Position numbers and translations under genes: made by a program
In this document: positions 1-7,008 of the stretch, one piece after another
Layout: each line of letters opens with the position of its first letter
Position numbering within the stretch: the stretch's first letter is position 1
Notes under the pieces: generated by a model
Seen by the model: the letters and a program-made list of their open reading frames with translations, nothing else
What the model was told of the DNA's origin: nothing
Database searches by the model: none
IMG/VR virus record: IMGVR_UViG_3300020442_002879
Location: 1 to 51,439 of that record
Reading direction: 5' to 3' (one strand)
DNA length: 51,439 nt
Source: a virus

Positions 1-147
1 AGTTTGTGTGTTTTATTCCTCTCTAAATGTCTCCACTAATTGTACTCTTAGCACGCTCGCTAACAGATGTCAACCCCTCTGAAATACCTCGGAGATACTC
101 TCATCACCATTGCTAATCATTCGCCTCTGAGTGTCACATAGGGGCAC
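1..147. other. Left-edge non-coding stretch
   Basis: No open frame with a credible start lies here. The only readable left-edge frame on the plus strand is about 22 codons long and ends at a TGA near position 89, so it could at most be the tail of an upstream gene. I see no tRNA or strong hairpin. The stretch leads into the promoter at 148. Confidence 0.4.
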
Positions 148-176
148 TTGACAAACTAACACTTATGGTGTACAAT
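148..176 (+). promoter_or_regulatory. Sigma70-type promoter (TTGACA, 17 bp, TACAAT)
   Basis: A perfect -35 hexamer TTGACA at 148-153 is followed by exactly 17 bases and then TACAAT at 171-176, which matches five of six bases of the -10 consensus. Transcription would start near 183, about 38 bases before the ATG at 221. Host-type promoters of this kind drive early or middle genes in T4-like phages, so the small genes to the right may be transcribed independently of the late programme. Confidence 0.7.
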
Positions 177-220
177 AACACTGTAAGGGTTCAAACAAAC
201 CTCTAAGATCTTAAAGACTT

Positions 221-424
221 ATGCAGTATCTTATCTACGATGATCGTCAGTGCCTCAGAGGAACTTTCAACAGCATATATGACCTTGAGAGGTATATCGA
301 TGGTGTTCGGAATGACCTGGGAGATGCATTCCCAAACACTCCGAGAATGTCGCCCTTCGATTATATCAAACACATCAAATGGCACTGGGAATGTGTTGAC
401 AACTATGCCACCAGTAAGGTATAA
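221..424 (+). CDS. Small hypothetical protein, 67 aa
   Basis: This 67-residue open frame is the first gene downstream of the promoter at 148-176. The product looks like a small soluble globular protein with mixed acidic and aromatic residues and no signal peptide or membrane segment. The Shine-Dalgarno sequence is weak: only short purine stretches precede the ATG. Competing frames here (240-428 plus, 203-385 minus) are less convincing because the promoter geometry and protein-like composition favour this one. I do not recognise a family. A hairpin at 460-481 follows 36 bases after the stop, consistent with a short single-gene transcript. Confidence 0.55.
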   Translation: MQYLIYDDRQCLRGTFNSIYDLERYIDGVRNDLGDAFPNTPRMSPFDYIKHIKWHWECVDNYATSKV

Positions 425-459
425 TTAGGAGAGACAATTAGAGAGTCTTCGATGTTACT

Positions 460-481
460 GGGGGCAGTTAAATTAGCCCCC
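460..481 (+). terminator. GC hairpin, possible terminator
   Basis: GGGGGC at 460-465 pairs with GCCCCC at 476-481 around a 10-base AT-rich loop. The bases after it are TTAAATATAAAAAA rather than a clean T-run, so termination on the plus strand is uncertain. It sits between the 67-aa gene and the next gene at 593, where a boundary would be expected. Confidence 0.45.
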
Positions 482-592
482 TTAAATATAAAAAACAGCC
501 ACTACCCTAACCTACAAAGGTTCCCCAGAGCGATTGATATATTATTTTCAAAAAGTTTTCCACAGGTTTTAAAAAATTTTCTGAGGTAAAAA

Positions 593-811
593 ATGGACTC
601 CAAGACCCGCATAGAGAGGCAAGAGACCCGAGTATGGGCAATTGAGCAATTACTGAGGCATGAGGGGTTTCTAGACCCTCGTATGTATGAGTGTGCAGAC
701 TATTATGCGTCTGCATATGCTTCTCAAGTTCTAGAAGATCTATATACACTATGGGTTGAGTGGAAAGCAGAACATCCGTCAGACAACCCTCAGGTAATCA
801 ATCGTATGTAA
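593..811 (+). CDS. Small hypothetical protein, 72 aa
   Basis: A good Shine-Dalgarno GAGG at 583-586 lies seven bases before the ATG. The product is charged and aromatic, probably mostly helical, with no membrane segment. I recognise no family. The stop codon at 809-811 is followed after five bases by the next start at 817, so the two genes are probably translationally coupled. The preceding 168 bases hold only the hairpin at 460-481 and AT-rich sequence. It could be a small regulatory or accessory phage protein, but the sequence gives no specific function. Confidence 0.6.
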   Translation: MDSKTRIERQETRVWAIEQLLRHEGFLDPRMYECADYYASAYASQVLEDLYTLWVEWKAEHPSDNPQVINRM

Positions 812-816
812 AAGTT

Positions 817-987
817 ATGTCCCATAGATTCACAACAAGACTGGACGAGGATGATTTTGGTGATTTAATCCTTACAATTCCTTATGAGGTATGTGAAGAA
901 TTGGGTTGGGACATTGGTGTAGAATTAGACTATGAAATTACAGAAGATGGAACAGCATTCACCCTCCGAAAAGCAAATGAAGAGTGA
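817..987 (+). CDS. AbrB/MazE-like small protein, 56 aa
   Basis: The chosen start is the ATG at 817 (MSHRFTTR...), not the upstream in-frame ATG at 760, which would lie deep inside the preceding gene. The pattern 'GDLILTIPYEVCEELGW' followed by a glycine/aspartate turn and a short strand resembles the swapped-hairpin AbrB/SpoVT/MazE fold, in which a 'G-x-hydrophobic-x-IP' strand leads into a helix and a GD-type turn. Such proteins often bind DNA or act as antitoxin-like regulators, and short single-domain versions are common in T4-like cyanophages. The fold call rests on pattern only. The 3' end overlaps the next gene by 11 bases. Confidence 0.6.
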   Translation: MSHRFTTRLDEDDFGDLILTIPYEVCEELGWDIGVELDYEITEDGTAFTLRKANEE

Positions 988-1213
988 AGAGATTTATGAG
1001 GCATTTAAAGATAATGCCGATGCACATGAACTTGTCAATGAGATGCTTGTAAAAATTGGGAAGCGATTGCAGTCACTAGAGGAGGCAGTGCAGGAACTTC
1101 CCACACCAGACAAGACATATTATAAACCAAGGGGCACAGAGGATTATTTGACACTGTGTGAGAACTTAGATGCTATCTACGCACGTTTAGAGAGGTTAGA
1201 AAATGGGGTGTAG
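977..1213 (+). CDS. Small coiled-coil hypothetical protein, 78 aa
   Basis: The start at 977 (MKSEEIYEAF...) is chosen because it overlaps the end of the preceding gene by only 11 bases; an in-frame ATG at 932 would overlap it much more. The product is acidic and helical with two heptad-like stretches (near residues 20-40 and 62-76, for example LDAIYARLERLE), suggesting a small oligomerising protein. No family is recognised. The last 11 bases overlap the start of the 834-aa virion gene at 1203, whose Shine-Dalgarno sequence lies inside this gene, so it is probably co-transcribed and coupled with that structural gene. Confidence 0.6.
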   Translation: MKSEEIYEAFKDNADAHELVNEMLVKIGKRLQSLEEAVQELPTPDKTYYKPRGTEDYLTLCENLDAIYARLERLENGV

Positions 1214-3707
1214 GAATCAGGGGAGTCCTTGTGAGGAAGGTGATCATTGTACGCGCCGAAGACCACAGGCAGTAAGTAGTAGCGCGGGCGTCTCCACAGA
1301 ATATACAGAGTATCCAGTTACAAAGTTTCGTACAGGGAACTATAACATCCCTAAACGTACTGGTAATGCAGTAATGCACGATTCAGTATTTGTTGCTTAT
1401 CAGCAATCAAATAAAGCAGGTGCAGGTGGATATGATGACGGGGGTGCTGCTGGCACTTCAAGTAACTGTGGAAAACTACGATATACAGGATGTGCCACTG
1501 GTTTTGGTGGTGGTGATTATGTGTATGACTACTATCCAAATGAGTTGTCTTTTGACTGGCAATCATCTGATACATGGATAGCGTATCTGTTTGACACCTC
1601 TGGAACTCCTGGAGCGGGCGGTGCAGGTAGTAATGTGTATTATATTGAAACGTGTACTGATGAGACTACAACTCCTTCATCAGGCACACAGGGTCAACCA
1701 GGATATGATCCAGGTGGTACAACTACTACTTCAACCACTTCATGTCAACCGTGCTCTGCACATACATGTACAGCAGCAAATACAGATGTAAAGTACACGT
1801 ATAGTGGTCAAAATTTAACCAACGACCCTGATTGTCCTTTCCCTGATTTGTTTGGAATTGGCACCGAAAGCACTAAAGTTGTGTTTTCATACAATTCTTT
1901 GTCAACAACATTGCCTAATGGAGTCACTGATCTTGCTCTTTCCTACAATGGCGCAACATATGTTGATGTTTATGATGAAACCTTAGGTATTGGTTCCGAA
2001 TATAACTCTACACAAAACCCATGGCAGACTGGAGAGGAGACCTTTAGTACGTTTGAAATCTATGATGAAGATGTATTCAACTCTGAAACTAAGTCTGGAT
2101 TTAGAATTAAGGTGCAAATTGAGCCAATCATGGATGAAACTCAGACACCAGCAGTATTTACTGGCACCAAATGGACTGTTTTGGAGTTAATGAATCCTGG
2201 TAGCGGGTATTCTGTAGGTGAAGTATACACTTTAAACTACAATCATACTCATCCAGACCTTACTCAGACTACTTTCACGGTAGATTTGAAGTTTACTAGC
2301 ATTGGTCCAGTGCAAATTACGCAAGGTCAAGAGGGTTTTGACGTATTGAGAACCAATGATACGCTCAACGGACACACAATTCTCCGTGTTTATCACACAG
2401 ATCTTGATAATTTTCCTTATCATGTCGCGTATTTGAGTGGAACTGGTAGTGATTTTGAAAAAGATACGCAATATACGTCTTCTAGAAACCATGTTGTCAC
2501 TGCAAAAGCGGGATATGGTATTGCAGATAGAGCATGTTTAGTCGGAAGATACGAATTTACGGAAAAATCCATTCAATATGTGACTGCAAGTATCGATAAA
2601 AACAGTCCTGATGTCTTTAATGACGTTGTTTTGCCTGACGCAGACGCAACTGTGACAAATGGAAAGGTTACTAGCTTTACAATTACTCAAACTGGTGCAA
2701 ATTTGACGCGAGCATACCTAAATGGTGAGGAACCTATCCTCATTGTTACTGGATCTCCTTCAGAAAATGGTCAAGATGCGGAAGTTGAGGGGATTTTTGT
2801 TGGTGGACAACTATCTGATATCAAAATTATCAGTGGAGGTACGCTATACGATGCAAATGACCCCCCAAAAATTTATATTTCAAACACATATAAAAAAGCG
2901 ACGACAAGATATAGCAATGAAGGGTATGAACCAGGTAAACTAGAGCGTTATGCAGAGTATTTTGATGCATATCCTGGTCAAGAAGATCCAGGTGCTAGGT
3001 CAGATTTCAACGCATCTGCAGATTCTATTCCTAAAGACGTTAATTTTACTACAATTCAAGAAAATATTGATATCAAATTTGATCCTAATCGTAAAAAAGC
3101 GGATGTTTTACCCCAAAGTCTTTATAGTAAAGACAAAACAGACCCTTTGATTGATATTTTAGTTAGAGATGTTGATAATAGACACCTCAATAACTTTGAA
3201 TATCGCTCAATGGCTAAAGAAATTTTCGATGAAGAGGAAAATAGAAAACAACGTATTAAGCAACAAGTTACTGATATTACACAAGAGCAAATTCCAGAGT
3301 ATAATGTAACTCCAGAAGTTTTAATTGAAACTGTTCAAGGTAGACTTGGAGATTTGCCATATGCTTCACAGTATACTAAATATATTTTGAAACAGTATCG
3401 TCCAGATCCTACGGAAAGTGCAACAATTCAAGTTACCTTGAGTTGCTCTCCAACTGAACCTGGTATTGATACGAATATTTGTCCTGCTCCTAATGCAACT
3501 CCTGGTAGCAATTTTCAGACTACAGACCCTGAAACTGGAATTACCTCTTCAACTTCTAGAAGTTGTGTTGTGACAGGACCACACGGACCAGGTTGTAAAG
3601 CATGGGAAGCAAAAGGTAGTATGTTATTTTTACATGATGTAACTAGATCTGCAGCAAATGTTGTCGCAGCTTCTAAAGCATTTGGTAATCCACTTTTACA
3701 AACATAA
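1203..3707 (+). CDS. Virion structural protein, 834 aa, Cys-containing, upstream of PAAR
   Basis: AGAGG at 1191-1195 lies seven bases before this ATG. The N-terminus has cysteines at residues 3, 10 and 16, and a later segment has CxxCxxxxC (SCQPCSAHTC, near residue 180). Glycine- and threonine-rich stretches fill residues 60-190. Single GSGY-type beta repeats occur near residue 330 (NPGSGYSVGEVY) and a variant near 545. A charged helical region lies around residues 650-720, and the C-terminus has two more cysteines (SCVVTGPHGPGC). It is followed after three bases by a PAAR-like gene and then by baseplate genes, so a baseplate-associated virion protein is likely. It does not look like gp5 lysozyme. 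The exact role is unknown. Confidence 0.7.
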   Translation: MGCRNQGSPCEEGDHCTRRRPQAVSSSAGVSTEYTEYPVTKFRTGNYNIPKRTGNAVMHDSVFVAYQQSNKAGAGGYDDGGAAGTSSNCGKLRYTGCATGFGGGDYVYDYYPNELSFDWQSSDTWIAYLFDTSGTPGAGGAGSNVYYIETCTDETTTPSSGTQGQPGYDPGGTTTTSTTSCQPCSAHTCTAANTDVKYTYSGQNLTNDPDCPFPDLFGIGTESTKVVFSYNSLSTTLPNGVTDLALSYNGATYVDVYDETLGIGSEYNSTQNPWQTGEETFSTFEIYDEDVFNSETKSGFRIKVQIEPIMDETQTPAVFTGTKWTVLELMNPGSGYSVGEVYTLNYNHTHPDLTQTTFTVDLKFTSIGPVQITQGQEGFDVLRTNDTLNGHTILRVYHTDLDNFPYHVAYLSGTGSDFEKDTQYTSSRNHVVTAKAGYGIADRACLVGRYEFTEKSIQYVTASIDKNSPDVFNDVVLPDADATVTNGKVTSFTITQTGANLTRAYLNGEEPILIVTGSPSENGQDAEVEGIFVGGQLSDIKIISGGTLYDANDPPKIYISNTYKKATTRYSNEGYEPGKLERYAEYFDAYPGQEDPGARSDFNASADSIPKDVNFTTIQENIDIKFDPNRKKADVLPQSLYSKDKTDPLIDILVRDVDNRHLNNFEYRSMAKEIFDEEENRKQRIKQQVTDITQEQIPEYNVTPEVLIETVQGRLGDLPYASQYTKYILKQYRPDPTESATIQVTLSCSPTEPGIDTNICPAPNATPGSNFQTTDPETGITSSTSRSCVVTGPHGPGCKAWEAKGSMLFLHDVTRSAANVVAASKAFGNPLLQT

Positions 3708-3710
3708 GAT

Positions 3711-4340
3711 ATGGCATCGGGAATTGGGTTATTCATGGGCACTTGCTCTGGACATGGAATGGGGTCTGCTGGAGCGGCTGCTGGAGCAGCTGCCGCAGCG
3801 TCAGGTTCAGCGAAACCAGCTGGGTCTAGTCATCATCCAGGGTTGGGTGGTCCTATTCTTCCTGGGTGTGTCATGCCACCTTTGGACCCTAAGATTGTTC
3901 CTAAACCTGTAATTGCAATGGATGCAGTTACTATGTGGGCACCAACTCCCCAATTGCCTCTTGGCGTTGCAAAAGCAGCTGCTGCAAGAGTGATTGTAAA
4001 CGGGATTGTGCCTATGGTAGACCAAGATATTCTCACACCACATCCAACTCTCACTACGCATACTGTTTCTTACACTGGAATTCCTCAAGGATGTCCAGGT
4101 GGAACAGTAACAAATGCTGCTTGGTGGTGTACATTTGGTATTACTGGTGGCAGAGAAGCACCTGTAGGACATGGTAGGAAGGTCATGGCAACCGCTAAGA
4201 CTGTCTTTATAGGTAAAGTACGTGTTTCTAAGTTTGGAGACCCTCTAGGCGATAAAACACCAGCATTTCCTTGTAACTCAGTGGTCACTGGTTGTAGTCC
4301 AAATGTTTTTATTGAGATGAGTGGCGGCGGCGCTGTCTAA
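3711..4340 (+). CDS. PAAR-like spike-tip protein, 209 aa
   Basis: The protein is rich in Gly, Ala and Pro, with an early low-complexity Ala/Gly segment (residues 18-40). The C-terminal third has a PAAR-like layout: KVRVSKFGDPLGD, then a Pro/Cys strand and GCSPNVFIEM, matching the family pattern in which a 'G-D' turn is followed by cysteine and a 'G-S-P-x-V-x-I' hairpin. PAAR proteins form a sharp metal-binding tip on the central spike of contractile machines; T4 gp5.4 is the 97-aa counterpart. This one is about twice that length, with extra His and Cys residues in the middle that could be additional metal ligands. It sits just upstream of gp25 and gp6, as expected for a baseplate tip. A DUF4150-type PAAR-like variant is the main alternative. 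Confidence 0.75.
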   Translation: MASGIGLFMGTCSGHGMGSAGAAAGAAAAASGSAKPAGSSHHPGLGGPILPGCVMPPLDPKIVPKPVIAMDAVTMWAPTPQLPLGVAKAAAARVIVNGIVPMVDQDILTPHPTLTTHTVSYTGIPQGCPGGTVTNAAWWCTFGITGGREAPVGHGRKVMATAKTVFIGKVRVSKFGDPLGDKTPAFPCNSVVTGCSPNVFIEMSGGGAV

Positions 4341-4342
4341 TA

Positions 4343-4351
4343 TGCTATAAT
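4343..4351 (+). promoter_or_regulatory. Extended -10 promoter motif (TGCTATAAT)
   Basis: TGC directly precedes a perfect TATAAT hexamer (4346-4351), giving the extended -10 consensus. There is no convincing -35 box, which extended -10 promoters can lack. It lies right after the PAAR stop and 24 bases before the 48-aa gene at 4376. Because it also resembles an imperfect late motif (CTATAATA), the class of promoter is uncertain. Confidence 0.5.
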
Positions 4352-4375
4352 ATAGGGGTCACTCACAGAGAAATT

Positions 4376-4522
4376 ATGGCAAAAATGAAAAAGTCCCTGT
4401 TGGGTTCTGTTTTTATCGATTCACAACCGAAAAAAACACGTCAGGGTTCGAGTCAGCACACTAAGTATGCTTCTACCTCTCGTAATAAGGCAAAAAAGCG
4501 ATATCGAGGTCAAGGAAAGTAG
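4376..4522 (+). CDS. Small basic protein, 48 aa
   Basis: The reading frame starts ATGGCAAAAATG and ends at TAG 4520-4522, giving 48 residues. It is strongly basic, with about 14 Lys/Arg and few acidic residues, starting MAKMKKSLLGSVFIDSQPKK and ending KKRYRGQGK, with no hydrophobic core for a membrane segment. A conserved small protein of this kind next to baseplate genes in T4-like cyanophages is my recollection, not something the window proves. The composition suggests binding to nucleic acid or an acidic partner. A promoter motif lies just upstream, and its stop codon abuts the late promoter of gp25. Confidence 0.7.
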   Translation: MAKMKKSLLGSVFIDSQPKKTRQGSSQHTKYASTSRNKAKKRYRGQGK

Positions 4523-4530
4523 GATAAATA
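4523..4530 (+). promoter_or_regulatory. T4-type late promoter (GATAAATA) for gp25-gp6
   Basis: GATAAATA matches the NATAAATA late motif of T4-like cyanophages (T4 consensus TATAAATA). It lies directly after the TAG of the 48-aa gene and 22 bases before the gp25 start, leaving a predicted leader of about 15 bases. It is placed to drive gp25, gp6 and the giant gene. Confidence 0.75.
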
Positions 4531-4551
4531 GTACGATAGTGCTTAAATGGA

Positions 4552-4971
4552 ATGGCTCTCAAACCTGTTGCTGGTAAGAATATAAAGAGATCTAAGTCTT
4601 TTAAAGATTTTAATATCTCCTTTGCCAGGAATTTGTTTACTGATGATGTTTCTGCGGTTACCAACGAAAACTCTATAAAACAGGCAATCAAAAACCTCAT
4701 TTTGACTGTTCCAGGAGAAAAACCTTTTCAACCTTTAGTTGGGTCCAGGGTCTACGAACTTTTGTTCGAGCCTTTGGACCCATTTACAATAGATGCAATT
4801 CATGATGAGATAATAAATACAATTAGGCAGAATGAAACTCGTGTTGAACTGACAAATGTTAATGTAATTCCAATTTACGAAAACAATAAAATTAATGTAT
4901 CGATTGAATATAAGGTTGTTGGAGTTCCTATTGTAGAAGAGATCACGTTTGTATTACAGAAACCAGAATAA
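4552..4971 (+). CDS. gp25: Baseplate wedge subunit gp25 (GPW/gp25 family)
   Basis: At 139 residues it matches T4 gp25 (132 aa). The core shows the family signature: a 'Thr-Val-Pro-Gly-Glu-Lys-Pro-Phe-Gln-Pro' strand, then GSRVYELLFEPLDPFT, as in GPW/gp25 proteins where a conserved 'G-E' turn is followed by 'G-x-x-hydrophobic-LFEP'. gp25 is a lysozyme-fold-derived structural protein at the inner baseplate that joins the wedge to the hub and starts sheath assembly. The fold is reused and is not expected to be an active enzyme. The next gene is gp6, whose start overlaps the stop codon (TAATG), matching the T4 gene neighbourhood. The Shine-Dalgarno sequence is weak, as the short late-promoter leader leaves little room. 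Confidence 0.93.
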   Translation: MALKPVAGKNIKRSKSFKDFNISFARNLFTDDVSAVTNENSIKQAIKNLILTVPGEKPFQPLVGSRVYELLFEPLDPFTIDAIHDEIINTIRQNETRVELTNVNVIPIYENNKINVSIEYKVVGVPIVEEITFVLQKPE

Positions 4972-7004
4972 TGCAACCAAATAATTTAACCGCACTAGAC
5001 TTTGAGGATATCAAAGCTTCTATTAAGTCATATTTGAGAACTAGAACTGAATTCTCGGATTATGATTTTGATGGGTCTGCATTATCCTATCTTATCGATA
5101 CTTTAGCATATAATACTTACTACACCTCTTTTAATGCTAATATGGCATTGAATGAGGCATTTTTACCATCTTCTACTGTTAGAGACAATATTGTAAAAGT
5201 AGCTAAACTTTTAAATTATACTCCTAAATCGATTCTCTGCTCAAGAGCATGTTTGAATGTGCAGTTTCAGACTACTGCTGTTAATGGATTTTTCCCTTCG
5301 TCTGTAACTCTTCCAAGAGGTCCTGTAGCGACTGGTGGTAACTATATTTGGAATGTTATTGATGACGTTACCGCCGAAGTTAATACTTCTACTGGTATTG
5401 CAGAATTTGATGATTTGGAAATTTATGAAGGCAGTTTAATTGAGTTTAACTATCTGGTTAATACCTTTGCAAATCAACGATATATTATTCAGTCGCAAGA
5501 TGCAGATATTTCTACGTTGACTGTTAGGGTAAAACCTAATGAAACATCTACAAATTCAGACTTGTATTCTAGAGTAGATAATATCACTCAATTGAATGCT
5601 ACTACTAGGGCATATTTCATCTCAGAAACTGATGATATGCGATATGAAATTAAATTTGGTGATGATAGTGTTGGTAGATCTGTAAAAGATGGTGAGGTTA
5701 TTTCCTTACGTTACATGGTAACGGATGGTAAAGACGCAAATGGTGTTCAGACATTTTCATTTATTGGTAACACTACTGATAGCAATGGAAATGTTTATTC
5801 TCCTAGTGCTGTAGACGTTACTGTAAAATCAAAATCAGTTCTTGGTGATGATGCAGAAACTGTTGAGTCTATTAAATATTATGCTCCAAGATATTATTCA
5901 GCACAATATAGAGCAGTAACTGCACAAGATTATGAAGTAATTACTAAAAACATATATGACAACGCTGATGCTGTTGTTGCTTTTGGGGGGGATTCAATGA
6001 ATCCTCCTGTATATGGTAAAGTTTATGTTGTAATTAAAACTAAAACAGGTTCTGATTTGAATGATCAAACTAAATCTAGTTTGAGTTCTCAACTTAGGAA
6101 GTATGCAATGGCTTCAATTGAAGCAGTGATTGTTGATGTTGATAATATCTACGTCAATCCTAAGATTTTTGTTACCTATGATACTGGGTGTGGTTCTAAT
6201 ACATCTCAAATTAAGTCTGATATTTCTCAAGCTATTCTAGATTGGGGAAGTCAGTCTAAGATTAATAACTTTAATTCATCTTTTAGTACACAGTCTTTTG
6301 AAAGAGCAATCGAACTTTCAAATAGTTGTATTACCGATGTTTCTACTCAACTGACACTTTTAAAATATATTAAACCCAACGCAGACCAAACAAACACATA
6401 TTGCATTTCTACGGGTTCACCCATTTACAATAGTGCTCCCTCTCAAGACGGTGATAATGGTGATTGTAAGAAAGAACCTGTAATTTTATCTGGTCCTTTC
6501 AGAACAGCAGATAGACCTGGTGTTGATCAACAGTTTGAAGATGATGGATATGGTAACTTGAGAATGTTCTATAATACAGGAAACAGAAAGGTTTATACAA
6601 ATAATAATGCGGGGACGGTTAATTATGCAACAGGTGAAATTTGTTTTGGTCCCGTAAATATTATTGGTGCAGGAGGTAATAATGTTCCTGATATTGATAT
6701 TGTAATTACAGATTCTAGCACAGGACTTGGTTCAGTAATTAATACCGATAATCTTCCCACTGGTCTTCAAGTTCCTGTTCAAGTTATTCCATCAAACAGT
6801 GCTGTATTGCCTGCTACAACCCCTGGAACAATTATTAATATTATTAGTCCTGAGATTTCAGTTACCCCAATTGGAACACAGTTCCCATCTCAGATCCCAC
6901 TAAATAGTTTGACGCCAGGAGATTTTAATGTAACTCCAGTTGTTCTGGATATTCCAACAATTGACAATTCTGGTTCTCTTAATACATCCTCTTGTTTTAC
7001 GTAG
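4971..7004 (+). CDS. gp6: Baseplate wedge protein gp6 (baseplate J-like)
   Basis: The 677-residue length fits T4 gp6 (660 aa), and the gene directly follows gp25 with a one-base TAATG overlap. The N-terminal region (LDFEDIKASIKSYLRTR, then FDGSALSYLIDTLAYNTYY near residue 40) is the conserved gp6/gpJ N-terminal helical part, where the tail protein builds the wedge ring. The middle has the 'YYAPRYYSAQYRAVTAQDYE' type motif seen in baseplate J-like proteins, which precedes a ferredoxin-like repeat region. The C-terminal 150 residues are rich in Pro, Thr and Ile and probably beta-structured; this tail seems less conserved. gp6 dimers form the continuous inner baseplate ring that rearranges when the sheath contracts. 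Confidence 0.92.
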   Translation: MQPNNLTALDFEDIKASIKSYLRTRTEFSDYDFDGSALSYLIDTLAYNTYYTSFNANMALNEAFLPSSTVRDNIVKVAKLLNYTPKSILCSRACLNVQFQTTAVNGFFPSSVTLPRGPVATGGNYIWNVIDDVTAEVNTSTGIAEFDDLEIYEGSLIEFNYLVNTFANQRYIIQSQDADISTLTVRVKPNETSTNSDLYSRVDNITQLNATTRAYFISETDDMRYEIKFGDDSVGRSVKDGEVISLRYMVTDGKDANGVQTFSFIGNTTDSNGNVYSPSAVDVTVKSKSVLGDDAETVESIKYYAPRYYSAQYRAVTAQDYEVITKNIYDNADAVVAFGGDSMNPPVYGKVYVVIKTKTGSDLNDQTKSSLSSQLRKYAMASIEAVIVDVDNIYVNPKIFVTYDTGCGSNTSQIKSDISQAILDWGSQSKINNFNSSFSTQSFERAIELSNSCITDVSTQLTLLKYIKPNADQTNTYCISTGSPIYNSAPSQDGDNGDCKKEPVILSGPFRTADRPGVDQQFEDDGYGNLRMFYNTGNRKVYTNNNAGTVNYATGEICFGPVNIIGAGGNNVPDIDIVITDSSTGLGSVINTDNLPTGLQVPVQVIPSNSAVLPATTPGTIINIISPEISVTPIGTQFPSQIPLNSLTPGDFNVTPVVLDIPTIDNSGSLNTSSCFT

Positions 7005-7008
7005 TTAG

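Noticed and set aside
534-562. TTGATA-based promoter upstream of the 72-aa gene
   Set aside because: At 16-18 bases downstream there is only TTTTC-type sequence with no acceptable -10 hexamer.
507-749. Minus-strand 80-codon frame across the 72-aa gene
   Set aside because: The sense gene has a good GAGG site and couples to the next gene, whereas this frame has no such support and all recognised genes are on the plus strand.
760-816. Upstream in-frame start for the AbrB-like gene
   Set aside because: It would overlap the preceding gene by 52 bases and add an N-terminus that does not fit the short family; ATG 817 is five bases after the preceding stop.
1203-3707. 834-aa protein as gp5 tail lysozyme
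   Set aside because: No lysozyme catalytic pattern or OB-fold plus beta-helix layout is visible; instead it shows Cys clusters, Gly/Thr-rich strands and a GSGY unit.
3807-4172. Minus-strand 121-codon frame across the PAAR-like gene
   Set aside because: Cys/Ser/Arg-rich composition typical of antisense to Gly/Ala-rich coding; the sense protein has a recognisable C-terminal PAAR-like layout.
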